Positions 22,901-37,063 are shown, counted from the first letter of the stretch. The stretch: 64,000 nt of DNA from Larimichthys crocea (GCF_000972845.2 NC_040032.1:3739073-3803072); one strand, 5' to 3'. Notes: generated from the sequence alone by a model not told the origin. Program-made: numbers and translations.

Positions 22901-25900
22901 TTGTTTTCAAATCTCTGCAGGCAGTTGCACGACACAACCAGTTGATTCAGATATTCATGTTTATCGTGATTTATAAACACCATGTCAGTGCACATCTAAA
23001 GACGTACAGTGCTGCACTCCATGTTTAAAAATACATATGTGCCTGAGAAAAAAAATAAAATAAATTGAGAGTCCTCTGCTGCATCTTTGTACCACCACAT
23101 ATGTACAGTGGGCTATTGATTTTCTGTATCCTAAGACACCCAGTGGACTACTATATCAATGTTTAAATGTAAGTGAACTGTGTGGGTGTGTGCATACATG
23201 CATGTATACACTGTAAACACTCTTTTCTTGCAATAAGCGTTTACTCTGCAGCGTTTTTATATAGTCACACCATTTCAAATGATTTTATAAATGATGTTTA
23301 CCTCAAAATTCCAAATCTTTACAGTGATGTGTAACCACATGCATCATGTCAAGGAATATTAGAGCGCATAAAGGCTAACAATACTTTACTGAAGTAAACT
23401 GGGCTCAGAATAAAGTTGAAATAATAAAGATAAATAGATTGGAGTCTATATAGTGGTATCATCTGTGTAACAAGGTTAAATATTACACTGTCTCTTCATG
23501 TTATATAATTTAGTATTTTTCTACTCAAGGCCAGTAAATTATGCCACAGTGCTCTATGGTGCCTTTCATATGTACAGTTATGGATAATCTCAGTGGGTCT
23601 CAAGCCAGTATTCACATAATTAGCTCCCATGCCACAATACAAACATATGTGAGCAGCTAGTGGATTTACTGTGCATGTATCTGGTCAAAAATCTTAAAAG
23701 GGAGCTGTCTAGAGCTTTTGTTGCAGCACAGAAAATGACAACTCTAGTTCCTGGGGTGGGGACAGAGATGCACGCAGGGCCAGTTGGCTTGTTAATATTA
23801 TGGATGGCTTAATGAATGAGCCTACTGGGTACAGGCTATGCGATCCCTGGACTAAACATCTGACTGAATATGAAGTGTCTGTTGAAAGTCGATCAAATGA
23901 CTACAAAAAGACACAGAACAACTTCAGAGACGCGCAATATGACCACAAAGAGATGAAAAATGACTGCAGGAGTCACTAAAATGAGATGCAAAATGAGTGC
24001 AAATAGAAACAAAGTTACTACAAAGACAGACACAAAAGATAAAGTTCTGACATTTGTGTTGTAGACAGTTTAAGTTGTCATTATATATATCTGTATATCA
24101 TTACACTGATATGTATCATTTTTTCAGCAGGTTTCTGCCCTGTTTCCAGTGTAAATCTAAAAATAGCTCAGCTGGTGAAGCATCCCCTAGTTTACAGTCT
24201 TATAAAAGCTGTAACATTGTGTTGTGATGGAAATCCTGACCAACCGTACATATAGTAGAAAGACCTAAATACATTGCGAGTTCAGTGCTTTGCTTACATC
24301 ACATAATCATCATCAATAAGCCTTGGGACTGATGGTGTTTCTGGGGGGCATTTTGCTGAAGAGTCAGCAGGAAGGACTGAGTGGTTCACACTGAGTTTTA
24401 AACATGAATTTGTATTTTTTTTCATGTACCTATAGCTGAATCAAACTCTACAAATGAAATATATTTGGTATTGAATTAAACAAGAAGTAGTGTTTTTTTA
24501 AGAGAACAAATTGTGATTGAATTTCTTTCTGTTTGTTGATTGAGTAGGAAAAGATGCTGATTTGAGTGACAGATCTCAGTGAACTGCAGCAACATTCTAC
24601 AGCAGGAGTCTAGAGGGATAATCAGTTCAACTATTAAGAATGTGTAGTGTATTACTGAGGAGTACTAGAGATTTAAATATCAGTCATAACACATTTTACC
24701 CCTTTTAATGTGACTCCCTTCTATAGAACTGTATCCAGTCTGGTCCCTGCATTTAAAAGTTCCTATAACCCCACAAGTACTCAAAGAGTTACTTATATTG
24801 GAGTTATTCATGTTGTGTCTGTTATTTCAATATAAGCTTATTGGAGCCAGCCTCTAGTGGCCATTAAAGGAAGTGCTTCTGTAGACGTGCATTGTCTCCA
24901 GCATTAAGCTGTGGTGGACTCTGTGTACTGTGATGAGCTGGTGTTCTCTATTAGACTCGCAGGTGTCACTTTTTCCTGCTAGAAATGTATTTGAATTCCA
25001 CTAAATGTTTGAATTCGTCAGTGTCTGTTCCATCTGGCCTTGATCTCCTTATCTCTCTTTGTTTCTCCATGTTATCCTTGATTCTTGGTTTATGTATGTC
25101 CATACTGGCTCTTCTCTCCCTTTCCCCTCTCAAAAACATTGACGTCTGCTCATGAACACACTATATGGCATATAACATATATACACAAACAGTGCTGTGG
25201 ATGTGAGCGAGTAGGGCCACAGAGCGGAGGCAGACCGCGCAGCAGCAGCTCAGCGCTCTCACTCGTCAGTTTACATAACACTGATTATAACCCTGAGATT
25301 TAGCCAACCAATGTGCAACAGTTTAGTTCAGCCTGGGCATTAAAACCTCACTGACCATCTGTTCCACTGCTTTCCTTTAAATACTTTTTCCTGGACACTG
25401 GTTTTACCTGGTGAAACTGTACACTGCTGCCACTCAAGCATCAGAGAGCAATGATGTGACTACTTTCTTTTTGTACAAGTGTTTTCTGTGCTCAAGTCAT
25501 TATGGATGTACATCCATTCATTCAACTAATATTTATCATAATAAAAATAACTATGTATACAGATGCAGAAAGGAATCTTCATTATTGCTGAAAGAGCCTT
25601 AACAGTTTTATGTGGACATTGGAGTGAATGACATTTATCTCTCATAGTGTAGCTACACATTTAAAGTTGAGTAAAGACTTCTATTCCTTTGCACTTGGTA
25701 AGTTATCAATACTTCACTGTGAAACAATGCACTGTGAAAATCTATCTATGTTAGAGGCTAAGGCAACTTTCATTGAAATATTTGATTTGGCAGATTTGCT
25801 TGGAGCTATCTTTCTAATAATGAATGTTTGACGTCACATAAAAGATTTTCTATAGAGCAACCAGTCGTTTTCGCAAATTGAAGTCTAGATATTGAATCAA

Positions 25901-27050
25901 TCAGGACCTTTTTGAGCTGGAGAGAAAAACACAGCTTGCTCTTCTCAGAATGACGGACACATTTACCAGGTTTGTGTTCACAGACCATTTAGAAATGCCG
26001 TGTTATTGATACTGAGTCATCAGAGATAACTTATTGGACATTTAAATTTACAGCCTTGCAGACTGCTCACAGACGGATTGACTTATTTATTAATGGCAGA
26101 TACATAAACATGCTGATTGAGAATACAAGGCTGTTTTTATGTAATCTAATCCTGTCTAATATCTAGGGATGTAGTTGAGACAGTGGATGAAATACAAATT
26201 TGCCTGAGGATAGATGATTTTAATTTTCTTCCCCTCTCTTCATTTATGTTTATATATGGCATGTTTTGTATAATGCCTGCTCCTACATGTGTATCCAATT
26301 CTTACAAAATCAACCCATTCGATAACAAGTCACAACACAGATGCCTGAATGTTAATTTTCATAACGTCTGCACTGCACAACAGGTGTTATTGAGTTATTT
26401 ATTAGAGTGACAGTTACATATCCATCCCATTAAATAGTTATTACCCTGCATATTTGTACACAAGCTCAAACAAACCAAACTTCTTCGGTCTTGAAAAATG
26501 TTATTCATTAATGTACATTTCACCCTTATTCTGCAATTGTTAGCAGACCCTTCAGTGACCATTTGTCATCCTAAGGTTTATGAGAAATTGTGCACAGGGA
26601 TGCAGTCGATGGTAAACCCAGCTACACTTAGTTTATCTCCAGGTTTATATCTTTTCATGAGACACAAGTCGACTGTAGACGTCAGTGTTTATGAAATCAA
26701 ACTGTTACAAGTGTCACAGCAATAAGGTTAATGCCTCGGCTGAAACTCCACTGGGTTTTGCTTCTCTGAGAAATTATATCACTGGTCATTAGAGTTATAA
26801 AGATCAACTTGTCGTAACAACTTGTCAAGGTTCTCTCTACGTCTGTAATTTCACCTCCTATGTGATGCTTCCATACTGTCCACTTTTGTCCGATATTTCC
26901 TCTGAGTGCAGTTTACAAGACATTACCGGATCATAAAGTCTGTTTGCTCTCCAGATGCAATGGAGAAATTGCAGTGTAGCACCATTACTTGAGCTGGGGC
27001 AATTATATGGAATGACAGTTCCTCTCAAACATCCCACTGATTCCAAAATA
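20000..27050. other. AT-rich non-coding region, no gene recognised
   Basis: This block has short A runs (20116-20138) and a GA tract (20911-20937), and long stretches of AT-rich sequence with many ACATATG/TGTACA words (21.6-23.7 kb). A GC-rich patch at about 25195-25265 stands out. No exon of a known family was recognised. The only coding hint is a 26-codon frame with a splice-like start at 20906-20826 on the minus strand, whose polypyrimidine tract is the GA microsatellite itself. Confidence 0.5.
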
Positions 27051-27058
27051 AAGACAGA

Positions 27059-27060
<2 letters not shown>

Positions 27061-27097
<37 letters not shown>

Positions 27098-27222
27098 ATG
27101 TTCTCTGATTGTTAGCACAAGGTAATGAAACACTGAAAAGGTGACATTATCAACATGTGGGCTGAGATATTCAGTGAGACTGTTGCTGTCTCTATTTCTG
27201 GAGGTGTAGGAGTATTTGTGTA

Positions 27223-27301
<79 letters not shown>

Positions 27302-27320
27302 GAGAAAGTGAGAAAAAAAA
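27061..27320. repeat. (GT)n(GA)n and long (TG)n microsatellites
   Basis: A compound GT/GA tract (27061-27097) is followed by a TG tract of about 72 bases (27225-27296) that leads into a short purine-rich tail. Confidence 0.95.
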
Positions 27321-27884
27321 AACAGACATAGAGGGAGGGAACAGGGAGTAAAGAAAGATTTTTCACACGTCTCCTACCTCATTAGAGGCCATCATTCAGT
27401 CATTCAGTGAAACTGTGAATTTGTATGGAGGTGCTATTCTGGGTTGTAGCCACAAAAAAGTTGCTCTTCAATTCCCACCACATAGCCGAAGAGTCACGTA
27501 GACTGAGAATATTTCTTTTTGGACTCGTATCATTATGATTAATGCCTTAAGAGTTGTTGTTAGCATATCTCAAGCTGTCAAACAGTGAAATAGTCAGAAC
27601 AATGGCCTGCTGTACACACTTCTAAATCAAATGAAGAAAGCACTCACTGCAAAAATGTCAATTTCTACAATTAATTTCTACACACGTCTCCCCCCGAAGA
27701 TCACTGTACTGTCTCATTGTTTCGAATCGAGCACATACTGTATTTCCTCTGCATTGACTCTCTAGTTAAAATGTAGTTTGAAGTTATCTTAGTCTTATCA
27801 CAGCTCACACATGACAGCATGCAACTGTAGAAATTGATAAAGTAATGGTGTAATCAAAACATGTAATAAAAACTGCCAGCAATC

Positions 27885-27980
27885 TGTCCATTTTTCTGTA
27901 ACTGCTTATCCTTACGTATTCATCAGGGCACATAGAGACAACCATCCACGCTCACATCCACAACTACGGGCAATTTAGAT
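27885..27980 (+). repeat. fragment of a common teleost dispersed repeat
   Basis: The words tgtaactgcttatccttac, agagacaaccatccacgctc and ctacgggcaatttaga occur in this order. This is the pattern of a very common fish repeat with a cgcttatcc core and an interior acggg-caatttag motif. I recognise the wording from general knowledge and cannot name the family securely. Confidence 0.5.
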
Positions 27981-28569
27981 TTGAACCTTTTATGTGCATT
28001 TCTTTGGTGTTGCAGTCATTGCCAAACTGGACACTTTAAAGATTAGGTTAACATAGAGTTGTGGTGAACAAAAAGAAGCAGATCAGAAGAGAGTCACACA
28101 TATGTAGAAGGAGTGGAGCCCTGTGACATCATAACCACCAGGCGAAAACTTTAGATACCTTATTATCTGGCTTTTTCGTTTTGCCAAACATCACACATTG
28201 TCACTTCCATCCCTTGTTGCTGGTATTAGCAAAATCAAACAGACACAAACCAACTATTACCCTCCCTTGATTAGAGTGTGGCAGAACAGAAGTGGAAAAC
28301 CTGATGGCTATTTTTGTTTTTTGCTCTTTTACCACTCGCTCAGCATAACCTGCTGCCACGAAAGAGAAGCAAGAGACTGAGATAATGTAATTTATATATG
28401 TCTTTTGGAATAACGGCAAAATAAGTGTCTGCCTGTCAGCTTGTCGCTGTACATGTGGTTGAGGCGAGGTTAAGACAGGAGAGGAAAAAAACAAAACGAG
28501 GCAACACAAAGCTTTTTGCATCAAGTTCAGATGATTCACAAAAAGCAGGATTGTCGTTTCTGTGATATA

Positions 28570-29960
28570 CTAATTGATTTTAATTGACACCCATGTTTTA
28601 TTAATGCGGCAGCTCCTTTCAGTTTAATTACATAAATGCTGCTCACTACAAATTTTCAAAAAGCAAATAGCGCTCTGTCACTTGCAGTTGCTTTTGTTCA
28701 AATAGCATTTCAAAAGCCCTATTTCCACCCTGAGGTTCGCCTGTAAGGCGCTGCGTCTACATTCCCCCCTGAGATGGAGGTTATTATTGTCGCTCCCCAC
28801 TCCCTGAACTCCCCGCTGCGGTGTTTCCTTGTGAGAAGTGATGAGGTCAGAGTCTGTACATCGAATATCAACACTCTGCATTTTCTGCATTTACATAATA
28901 ATCTATTTCACGTGAATTTGCTGAGAGAACTGATGTGTTTAGTTACAAGAACTCATTTACTTGCGAAAGAATTATTCCAATTTTGAGTCTCTGTAGAAAC
29001 TACACGGAGGTACCCTGAATGCAGCCCCATCAATAGCAATCTGGGCCACTAATTGAAATTATGAAGCAATTTATGAGACTGGACTGCACTCTTCCTCTTG
29101 TGAGTCCGAGATGTCTCATTCAATGGTCAACAAACCAGGGATTCCATTATAGCGAGCGATAAGCCATCAAGAAAACGGCTCATAGTGTAATGTTGTGATT
29201 GCAGTGTAAACCCAATCACTAACAAATACGAAAAATGCCAAAGCACTATAGATCTCAATCATGAATCAGTACAGCTCAGGGAGAGTTCAGCTTCAGGGAA
29301 ATGAACACCAGACTCTGCCTTTTTAATTATGGCTGTCCACTGTGGACAAAAACAGATTAGCACGATCAACATCAACTCCTGGCACAATGAGCTACCGTCA
29401 TTCATGACCTCTGGCCATGCAACTGTTTAGAAGAGCAGGGGAAAGAGAAGCGATGAAGTAGCAGCTTGCAGGATGTACACTACAGTTCCCCTAACTGTGA
29501 TGAGATCAATAATTAGTGAAACGGTTTCCATAAAGTAAAAGTTCTAACAAAGGAGATAGTCATACATCCTTCGCTGGCATCTAAATATCCGCTTTAGCTC
29601 CCTAATATGAATTTATGAGAAAGCTAGGGCTGGCTTGCTGCCGTCCCAGTGGCAGGCATACAGAGTCATAATATACAAACATCCAGTCAACTCACAAATG
29701 CCCTTGCTCGTGCCACTGATATAGAGGCATCAAAATAAATTGAGGCTGTTAAATAAACAAAAATCTCTCGTAGCTGCTGTAAATGATTTCCTGATTGTGT
29801 GCACACACTCCAGCTTTTATTTCTGTGTTGACATACATTACCGGCGTAATGGTCTTGTAAACAATATTGTCTTTGTGTGCTCTGTTCTGTAAGGATGGAA
29901 AAAAAACAAAAAAACAAGTTGACATTGAAATACAGTGCTTCACAGAAAACACTCAAAGTC
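28570..29960. other. candidate conserved non-coding cluster
   Basis: This 1.4 kb stretch is low in simple sequence and contains several homeodomain-like words (tttaattac, tttttaattatgg, caataattag) and octamer-like words. No open frame looks like protein. The texture resembles conserved non-coding elements around neuronal genes, but this is only an impression. Confidence 0.2.
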
Positions 29961-29999
29961 TATATCGGCACGTATGGCGACACAATGTAGTAGACATTT

Positions 30000-32900
30000 T
30001 CACTATTCACATGCTAACACAAGCACACTCTCTCTCACACACCCAAGTGCACAATGACCCTCTCGCTCTGTGCGAGGTGATATCATCCACGCTTTGCCAG
30101 TCGCATCCAAGGTCAAGTGCTTAATGAAGATTGATGTTGGTTGTGATGTGGACCTAAATTGACAGCATTGACTGTGCACCATTGTGTGTGTGTGTGCTTG
30201 TGTGGAAGATCCGTAAAGTGAGAATGAAAAACAAATGTGTGTAAAACGGCTCTTACGTGTTTTATATCACACAGAAACTGTATCAGAAGTGTAAATAAAA
30301 TTCAGATCAGATATTGTGCATCTGTGAACAGTGCTTACAGGCTGTATTTCTAGGCTACATTAGCTTGTCCCGAATGCTTTTCAGCCCCCACCAAGCCTCC
30401 ATTCAGCCTCTATAGCTAGTTGACTATGATTGATGAAAGGCAGTAGACCACATTGGTGAGGGAGAGGTGACCACTGGAGCTTACAGAGGTAATAAGGTGT
30501 GATGGCGGTTGAGATGGCTGAAGTGGATGTATTAGTGCCACATACAGTGGAATGTAGATTCACATTCTCTTAAGCATCAATCCCCCTGTTGGATATAAAG
30601 CACAAGAGGATCTTCCAGGTTATGACAGTTTAAGAGTCAGTCCTGTGGATTTTAATGTGTTCAGAGAGCTTGTCACTCACTGATGATGTGAATGGTACAA
30701 GTTAAATCCTAAATCTTGCTGTTTAAATGAGGAGGACTATTTAAAATATATGACAGGAAAAATCCATCAACCCATAAAATCATGTAAATTGTACATAGCC
30801 ATTCTTCATCAAGATTCTGGATAACTGGGCGACACATTTAACATTTAGTCAGGCTAAAACAGCAAGATATTAATTACGTTTAAGTATCAAATTTGAGAGT
30901 TCATTTTTAAATTTGCTACTATGGCAATATTTTTTAATAACCTGTTGAATATATACAGCATAAGCAGGAGGTAGTTTGATTACTGCTGTAAAAGTGTCAC
31001 CCTGGTGCACACATATATTTTTGTCTTTGTGTTGCATTTACAGTGACAGCAGCAGTGAGGACATTGTTCAGGATAAGGTCAAGCACAGGAGGCGTAGTTA
31101 TTATCACTTCCAAGATTAGGGTTAGGAAATGAGGCTTAATTAATTCTTGTTTTTGATTGCAAGTACATTTATGGTTAAGGGTAAGGTTAATTTTAAGGTT
31201 TGAGTGTATGGCAACACTATGTCATTCACAGTTAAAGAAGGTGTGTGTGAGCATGTGCACACATCCTCCAGTTTGGAAACATTAGTAATGCTAAAAGTTA
31301 ATAAGAGTCTTTGGTTTAGTGTCTGTACCGAGCTCTTTTTCTTGTGTTTGTGTTATATTTTGTTATAAGGGATATAAGATTGTTCTTCCTGAGTAGGTAA
31401 TACGATTTTCATGTTTGGACAAAACCACTTCTCATGAGTCTTTGGAGTGCTCATAGGCTGTGTGTTAAAATGATAATCACAAAGGATAACAGCCACGACA
31501 GAATAAACTCTAAGTGTGGCACTTCTGAAGAGCTAGATTTGAAAAGGAGATTTTCCCTCAAAGGAATGTCAGTTTAAGACGAAGTTCTTGTCATACCACT
31601 ACTTGATACAATGCTCCTCTCCTCTGTCTCTGGCACACGTTCTTGTTTCTTTCGGTATATCAGAGTTACTGAGATGTTTCTCAACATATTTCAATTCGAC
31701 TGCAAGACCTTGTACCTGCTTGGTTGTGTGAGAATGAGGAATGAATGGGAAGGTTCATTCATATTCTGACCGAGTGTGTTCGTTGAGCCTTGGTAGATTG
31801 ATATAACAATCAGTGAGAATACAGTGAGAATCACAGTTACCTTGTGTCTTTTGTTGTTTTCCATCTAGTTCAAGCTGACTTAAATAACAGCTTGCCTGCA
31901 GAACTACTGTTGTGCAACAGTCTCATATGTATGTCTAGTAATTAGGGACAATACAAAGGACATTTCTTTCTTTCCTTTCTTTCTTTTTTTAACTCTAGAC
32001 TAGTACCTATAAACTGGTTTTAATCATCGCTTGGTTTGTTTTTGCATTTTCTGCAGCAAAGGTGCAGAATCTGATGGGTCTGTTTTTTTTAAGTAATGTG
32101 AAATAAGAATTGTTGCTGCCTTATTAGTCAGAACAATATGCATTTCAGGTATGTGGGACGTGTGGAAAAACGTGTATTCCCTTTTCAGAGGATGATTGAC
32201 TCACCATATATCACATCAGCCCTTAAGACAACACTGTAATCCTCCTCAGTGTTGTCCCCTGTGCTGCCATGTGCTTCCTGCACCTGTGGCATTTCTCAAG
32301 CTATGATTTGGAATTGTCATATTAATGCTTTTTCTGACCTCCAGGGCCAAGACATCAATCTCTGAAGATGGAATAGAATTGTGTTGAACACCTGGAGCCA
32401 TTCACTCTACTAGGATGAGCTGTCCACTTTATGGTGATGGCACTTGTGCCAAAGTGGGAGGTTAATTCCAGGACATGGGGGTTAGTTTAGATTCCCAGTT
32501 GACAGCCAGTGCTTCTCCAAGGCACTGTTGTTGGAATCTTTCTCTGCTACTTTATAGTAATGATGATTATAATTTGTTTAGTGTTTAGTTTGCGGCTCTA
32601 TTTTGCTGTTCACAGAAGAGGCATGTTTTAAAAGGTCCAGTGTGTAAGAGTTTGGGGATAGAACATAATATTCAGAAAAATGTTCGTATTAGTATATAAT
32701 CTGGAAAAGAAGCATTGTTATGTTTTTCGTTAGATTAGAATGAGCCCTTTATACATACCAAGGGAGTGGCTTTCTACAGAATTGTCCAGAATGGACAAAG
32801 CAAATCCTACATGCTGGATCTTCAAGACAGAGGCTAAAATCAGGCCAAAGGTCTTCTCTACTCAGCCTCTCTGACCTTGCTGTAACAAGGTAGAGATCGA

Positions 32901-34380
32901 CCCTCCATTCCTGGAGAGGTGGCCACCCATATTTATTTATATGTTGGCATGCAGCTGATGCTCTCCACTAGAGCTCTTTAAAATGGGCAGGAACGGTTCA
33001 GTGTCTTGCTCAATGACAGTATGACACAGTGAGAGTGAACACATTGGCTGCTGACACTGCAGATCGGACTTTTAGCTCTGCAAACACTTCCTAGAGTTCT
33101 TCTGAAAGTTAAACCTCAATAAACAGACAGAAATAATTAAAGTTTTCTTGACAAAGTCTTTGTCCTAATTCAAAATAGATATTGAGTGGGTAGCAGTGTT
33201 CACACCTACACATGATACACTTAAGTATGCTGAAAAAGGTCAGCACACTTATTAAAAACACTTTTCAGCTGTGCTGTGAATGTAAGCTATTATCCCCAAA
33301 TTCAATAGAGAAATAAATTTATGGAGCTACTCACAGCTGGAATTACAGTGGTTAAATTAAAATGCAATTTCAGGTGAAACAACTCGAGGACAAGCTTTGC
33401 TCACTCTTTGTGAACATTCTGTGTTTTTTAATGGATGACATTTTGACATGCACAGTCGGAAAAGTGTAAATAATAAGATTAATATTTAGCTGCTTCAGTT
33501 TCGGGGCCCTGGTGTGATGCATGCTGGTTCACTGTCACACTTCCATGCCTTACGAGGACAGAAAAATACAGCTGTGATGGCAATGGCTTCTTTAGAGTTT
33601 ACATGTAATAGTTTTCTTCATTTTCTCCTCATCTGGTTTGTTGATCTTTGACCTCATGCGCATTTTTTTTACCATCTCATAGATTATTACACAGTTGGCT
33701 GTGCATTAGTTTTATTTGTAGTGAGCAGCTGGTTAATCTCTGTTTAACTAAGGTTTGTCTTTAGTTAGGATTAGTTTTATTTTGAGGTTGCTGCTTGCTG
33801 CTGCTCTTTTGTTCATGAAATTGTCTGATCTTTTCCCCTTGGTGTTCAAATTGATACATTAGAAGTGTTTTTGTTCAGCTCTAATCAGTTTATGTTGTTA
33901 TCGAAGCCTGAATTATGTTTATGTCAACATACCTCCCAGCTTATTTTTGACCGTTAAATTAATCAAAAAAATGCTTAACTGGAACTCACTCATATACTGA
34001 ATACATCAAACCTGTGACCTTTATGTTAGTGAGTGGTCTGTCTATGTTAAATTGCCTGGAAGTAATAATTTTCAAGGGTTCTATTGTTGGCTGAGGTTTT
34101 GTGGGGTGACAGCTGTGTTTCTGTGGGCTACGGGAAGAGGAATGTTTACTCTTGTTTGGGTTGAGTGTCAGGCCTAAAAGGATATATGCTGTGAAATATG
34201 TCAAATCAACTATTGGCCTGAAGGTTCTCCTTGGAGCAGGTATTTACTTGAGCACCATCAGCATATTGGACCAGGCTATAAATTGGTTGACATAGAATAT
34301 GGCTGCAGAAGTCCTGATGTGAATTTCTATGGGAAGCAATCTCTGACAAGCAGGCCGTCCACGCTGAGGGGCTGGGCTTT
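30000..34380. other. AT-rich non-coding region
   Basis: Apart from the repeat at 32627-32820, I see no gene, RNA or clear transposon. Near 31120-31200 there are degenerate ggttaaggttaa-like words. Confidence 0.45.
32627..32820 (+). repeat. dispersed repeat family A, copy 1 (5' part)
   Basis: It begins ttaaaaggtccagtgtgtaa and contains gaatgagccctttatacata and tctacagaattgtccagaat. The same word order recurs at 47393-47680. The start resembles the terminal inverted repeat of a miniature element; the 3' end is not evident in this copy. Confidence 0.6.
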
Positions 34381-34388
34381 ATGAGGCA

Positions 34389-34420
34389 CGGCATCATCAT
34401 CATCATCATCACCATCATCA
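34389..34420. repeat. (CAT)n microsatellite
   Basis: A run of CAT units with one ACC interruption lies just left of the pyrimidine tract. Confidence 0.9.
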
Positions 34421-34479
34421 CTGTTATTGTTGTGTTCCAATGAATGCACTGCATCTCTATAATCGTTTTTTTTTGTCAC

Positions 34480-35470
34480 GTGTCTCTGCCCTAATCATCC
34501 TCTGTTATCATTTAATGCCTGCGTCTCTCTTCTCTCTCACTTATCTATTCAGCACACTGACCATGTTCAGATGCCTCTCTTATCATTCATTTTCTCTGCC
34601 GACCCCTTATTTTCTCTTTTACAACCTTCATCCATCCATACATACACCCATCCAGCCATCATCCATCCATTCTTTTTTTCACCCATAGACGGTCATCCGT
34701 CCATCCAGCCAATCCCTTATCTTTCGCCTACAGTGTCCATTACATCCGCCCCTCATCCCTTATCCTGAGTTCACCTGTACTGTTATATGTCTCTCAGCCT
34801 TCTGCTTCCTCCTTCACCCTCTGTGCTAATTTATCGTCTCCCAATTCAATCTTTGCTCAGCGCTCTGCCTTACAAAATTACTGTGACTCCATTATTTGTT
34901 CCCTATTCTTCACTCTTCTTGTCTTCTTTGCACCATTCTTCAGTGGCTTCCTGCTTTCTGACTTTTTTTTTATTTCTTTCCCCTTACCACAGAAATACAT
35001 ATTTTTTCCACGTTTGGTTTCCTGCCACTCAACTTTCCCATAATGCCTCTTCTCTCTTCTTTCTCCTCAATTCCTCCTTAACCTCTCCCCTTAATCTTAC
35101 CTCTGCCCTTTCCTTGATCCCTTTTTTCCCCACATTCCCTTTTCCTCATCGCAGTCTGGATTTTGCCTTCTCCCACATATGTTACATCCTCCTGTGTTTT
35201 TTTTTCTCTCCAAATCTGCCCTTCTTTTTCTTCCTTCCTTTCCTTGTTGCAGTCCCATCTCTCTACTAATGCTTTCACCTTTAACATTTGCAAATGTTTC
35301 CATCTACAAAATATCATTCTTCATTCTCTCTCCCTTACCTTTGCCACTAAAAGCTTCTCCCTCTTGCTTTTATATAATGGACACAAACTTCTCCGTCATT
35401 CCCCATTCCACTGTTCCTCCATCCGCCCTGCTTTCCTTTTTCTTCAATCTGACATGCCCCCTAGTGTGCA
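34480..35470 (+). repeat. about 1 kb pyrimidine-rich tract
   Basis: The plus strand is strongly biased to C and T for almost a kilobase without a simple repeat unit. This bias keeps several frames open on both strands. It shows no protein-family features and is read as low-complexity DNA. Confidence 0.8.
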
Positions 35471-36109
35471 CTTAACAGTCACATTTAGGGTAGTTATTGG
35501 GTAGTTATTAGCTATTAGGGTAGATTATTTCCAGATTTTACAGCAATTTCTTTTTCTTTTTTGGCAAAACTGGTGCTGATGATTGTAAAATAATATTTCC
35601 AAATGCTGTTGTCTGCATATCAAGCCACATTATGCCATAGCCTGTACCACAGTAAGAAAAGATTACGACACAAGCAATGTATTGAAGAAAGCTGTTAAAT
35701 TAACATGAAAAAAAATCAATATTACTCATACTGTAAACTCAACAGGGATTATTTAGGCTTTGCTTTCAGATTGGTCATGCAAAATCACCCACAAGTGGAA
35801 AATGCACAGCTTTTACATAAGATCGACTGCACAGCCTGCAGCAAATAGTCAGGAATCAGTGATGTTATTGATTAGTCTTAACTCATTGACTTACAGTTAC
35901 TCTCTTTGTGCATAGACTTTAATGATTAAAACTCCTTAGAGTTACTGCTAGTCAGAGACAGTCATATTAGTCAGTAATATTATTTACTAGCCCAGCAGCA
36001 AGAAGCCCAGCTTCTTCAACTTTTTATTTCACAAAACTCTCACCAACAACTGAAATCAGCCCTAGATCAGTCCTTATTCTTGTACCTCTGCTTCATGTTC
36101 GGTCACTCA

Positions 36110-36665
36110 CTCTTTGGTCTCCGTGCATCTGCCATGCTCTGCCTCTGTTGTGTTCCTGGCTCCGGTTCTGGTGCCCACTTGGTCGTAGCTTCCGTCTGCA
36201 TCACTCCAGCCCCAAGCCTGAAAACCTTTTCCAAGTGGTTTAAAGCACCTGTGGTACAAACACTAACACTATGCAGGTGTCGTGACTTCACAGTCCAGAC
36301 AGTGTGGCAAAGTCCAGACAAAGTGAACTAACAGCAGCTATTGCAGCAGTTTACTGTCCCCTAAAAGTCGATGCAAAGCAGTCAGAGGACATCAGAAAGA
36401 AAATATTTTCTTCGTAACATATGATACTGTTTTACCAAAATAAATAAAACAGTTGGACGTGTGTCACTTAATGCCGTGAAGCGTTACATACTTCTTGCAG
36501 GTAATCATACCAGGAGCACAAAGTTACATAGTTTAGAAACAGCCGTACAGGGTGCAGAGTGGCAATGACAGAGACATTCATCTGATTTCAGGTAGTTAGA
36601 GCAGCATTAAAATAAAAAAGAATGTGTTATTTTATGGAAGAGAAGTCACATAGTATAGCTTTAGA
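36110..36665 (+). repeat. dispersed repeat family B, copy 1
   Basis: It shares a run of ordered words with 44195-44720 read in reverse: ggttctggtgccca near the left end, actaacagcagctat, gcagcagtttact, ggacatcagaaagaaaat, cacaaagttacatag and a right end near ttatggaagagaagtcacat. About 550 bp. The superfamily is not recognised. Confidence 0.7.
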
Positions 36666-37063
36666 CAACAAAATGGCATAAATCTAAACAAAGCAAATTT
36701 TGATTATATAAACCTAACCTTCTAGTTTTTCACATTTGTCTGATGGAACAAATACACTTCTATTTTAATCAGTCTACACACTAACATTAACGTGCTGCTT
36801 TCACTCCGTGAACTGTGTTGACACAGGCTATTTTCATTTGGTGTAGGCAGTCAATAATGAAATACAGTACGCACTTCACAACCTGCATATATGACATTCC
36901 ACAATTTTGTGTGATATTTCATTATCCCAAAAAAGTTGAGTGTTCATAAACCTACAGTGACGATGGTTTGGAGTAAACAACTCCTTTCTTATTCATGAAA
37001 TACAAATGTCAACCATGAAATGAAGTAAAAGTTTAAAATTTGAACAGAATAAAACCATATTCA

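Noticed and set aside
34787..35269. 160-codon plus-strand open frame
   Set aside because: It comes from the pyrimidine tract: codons made of C and T avoid stops and give a Ser/Leu/Phe/Pro-rich peptide.
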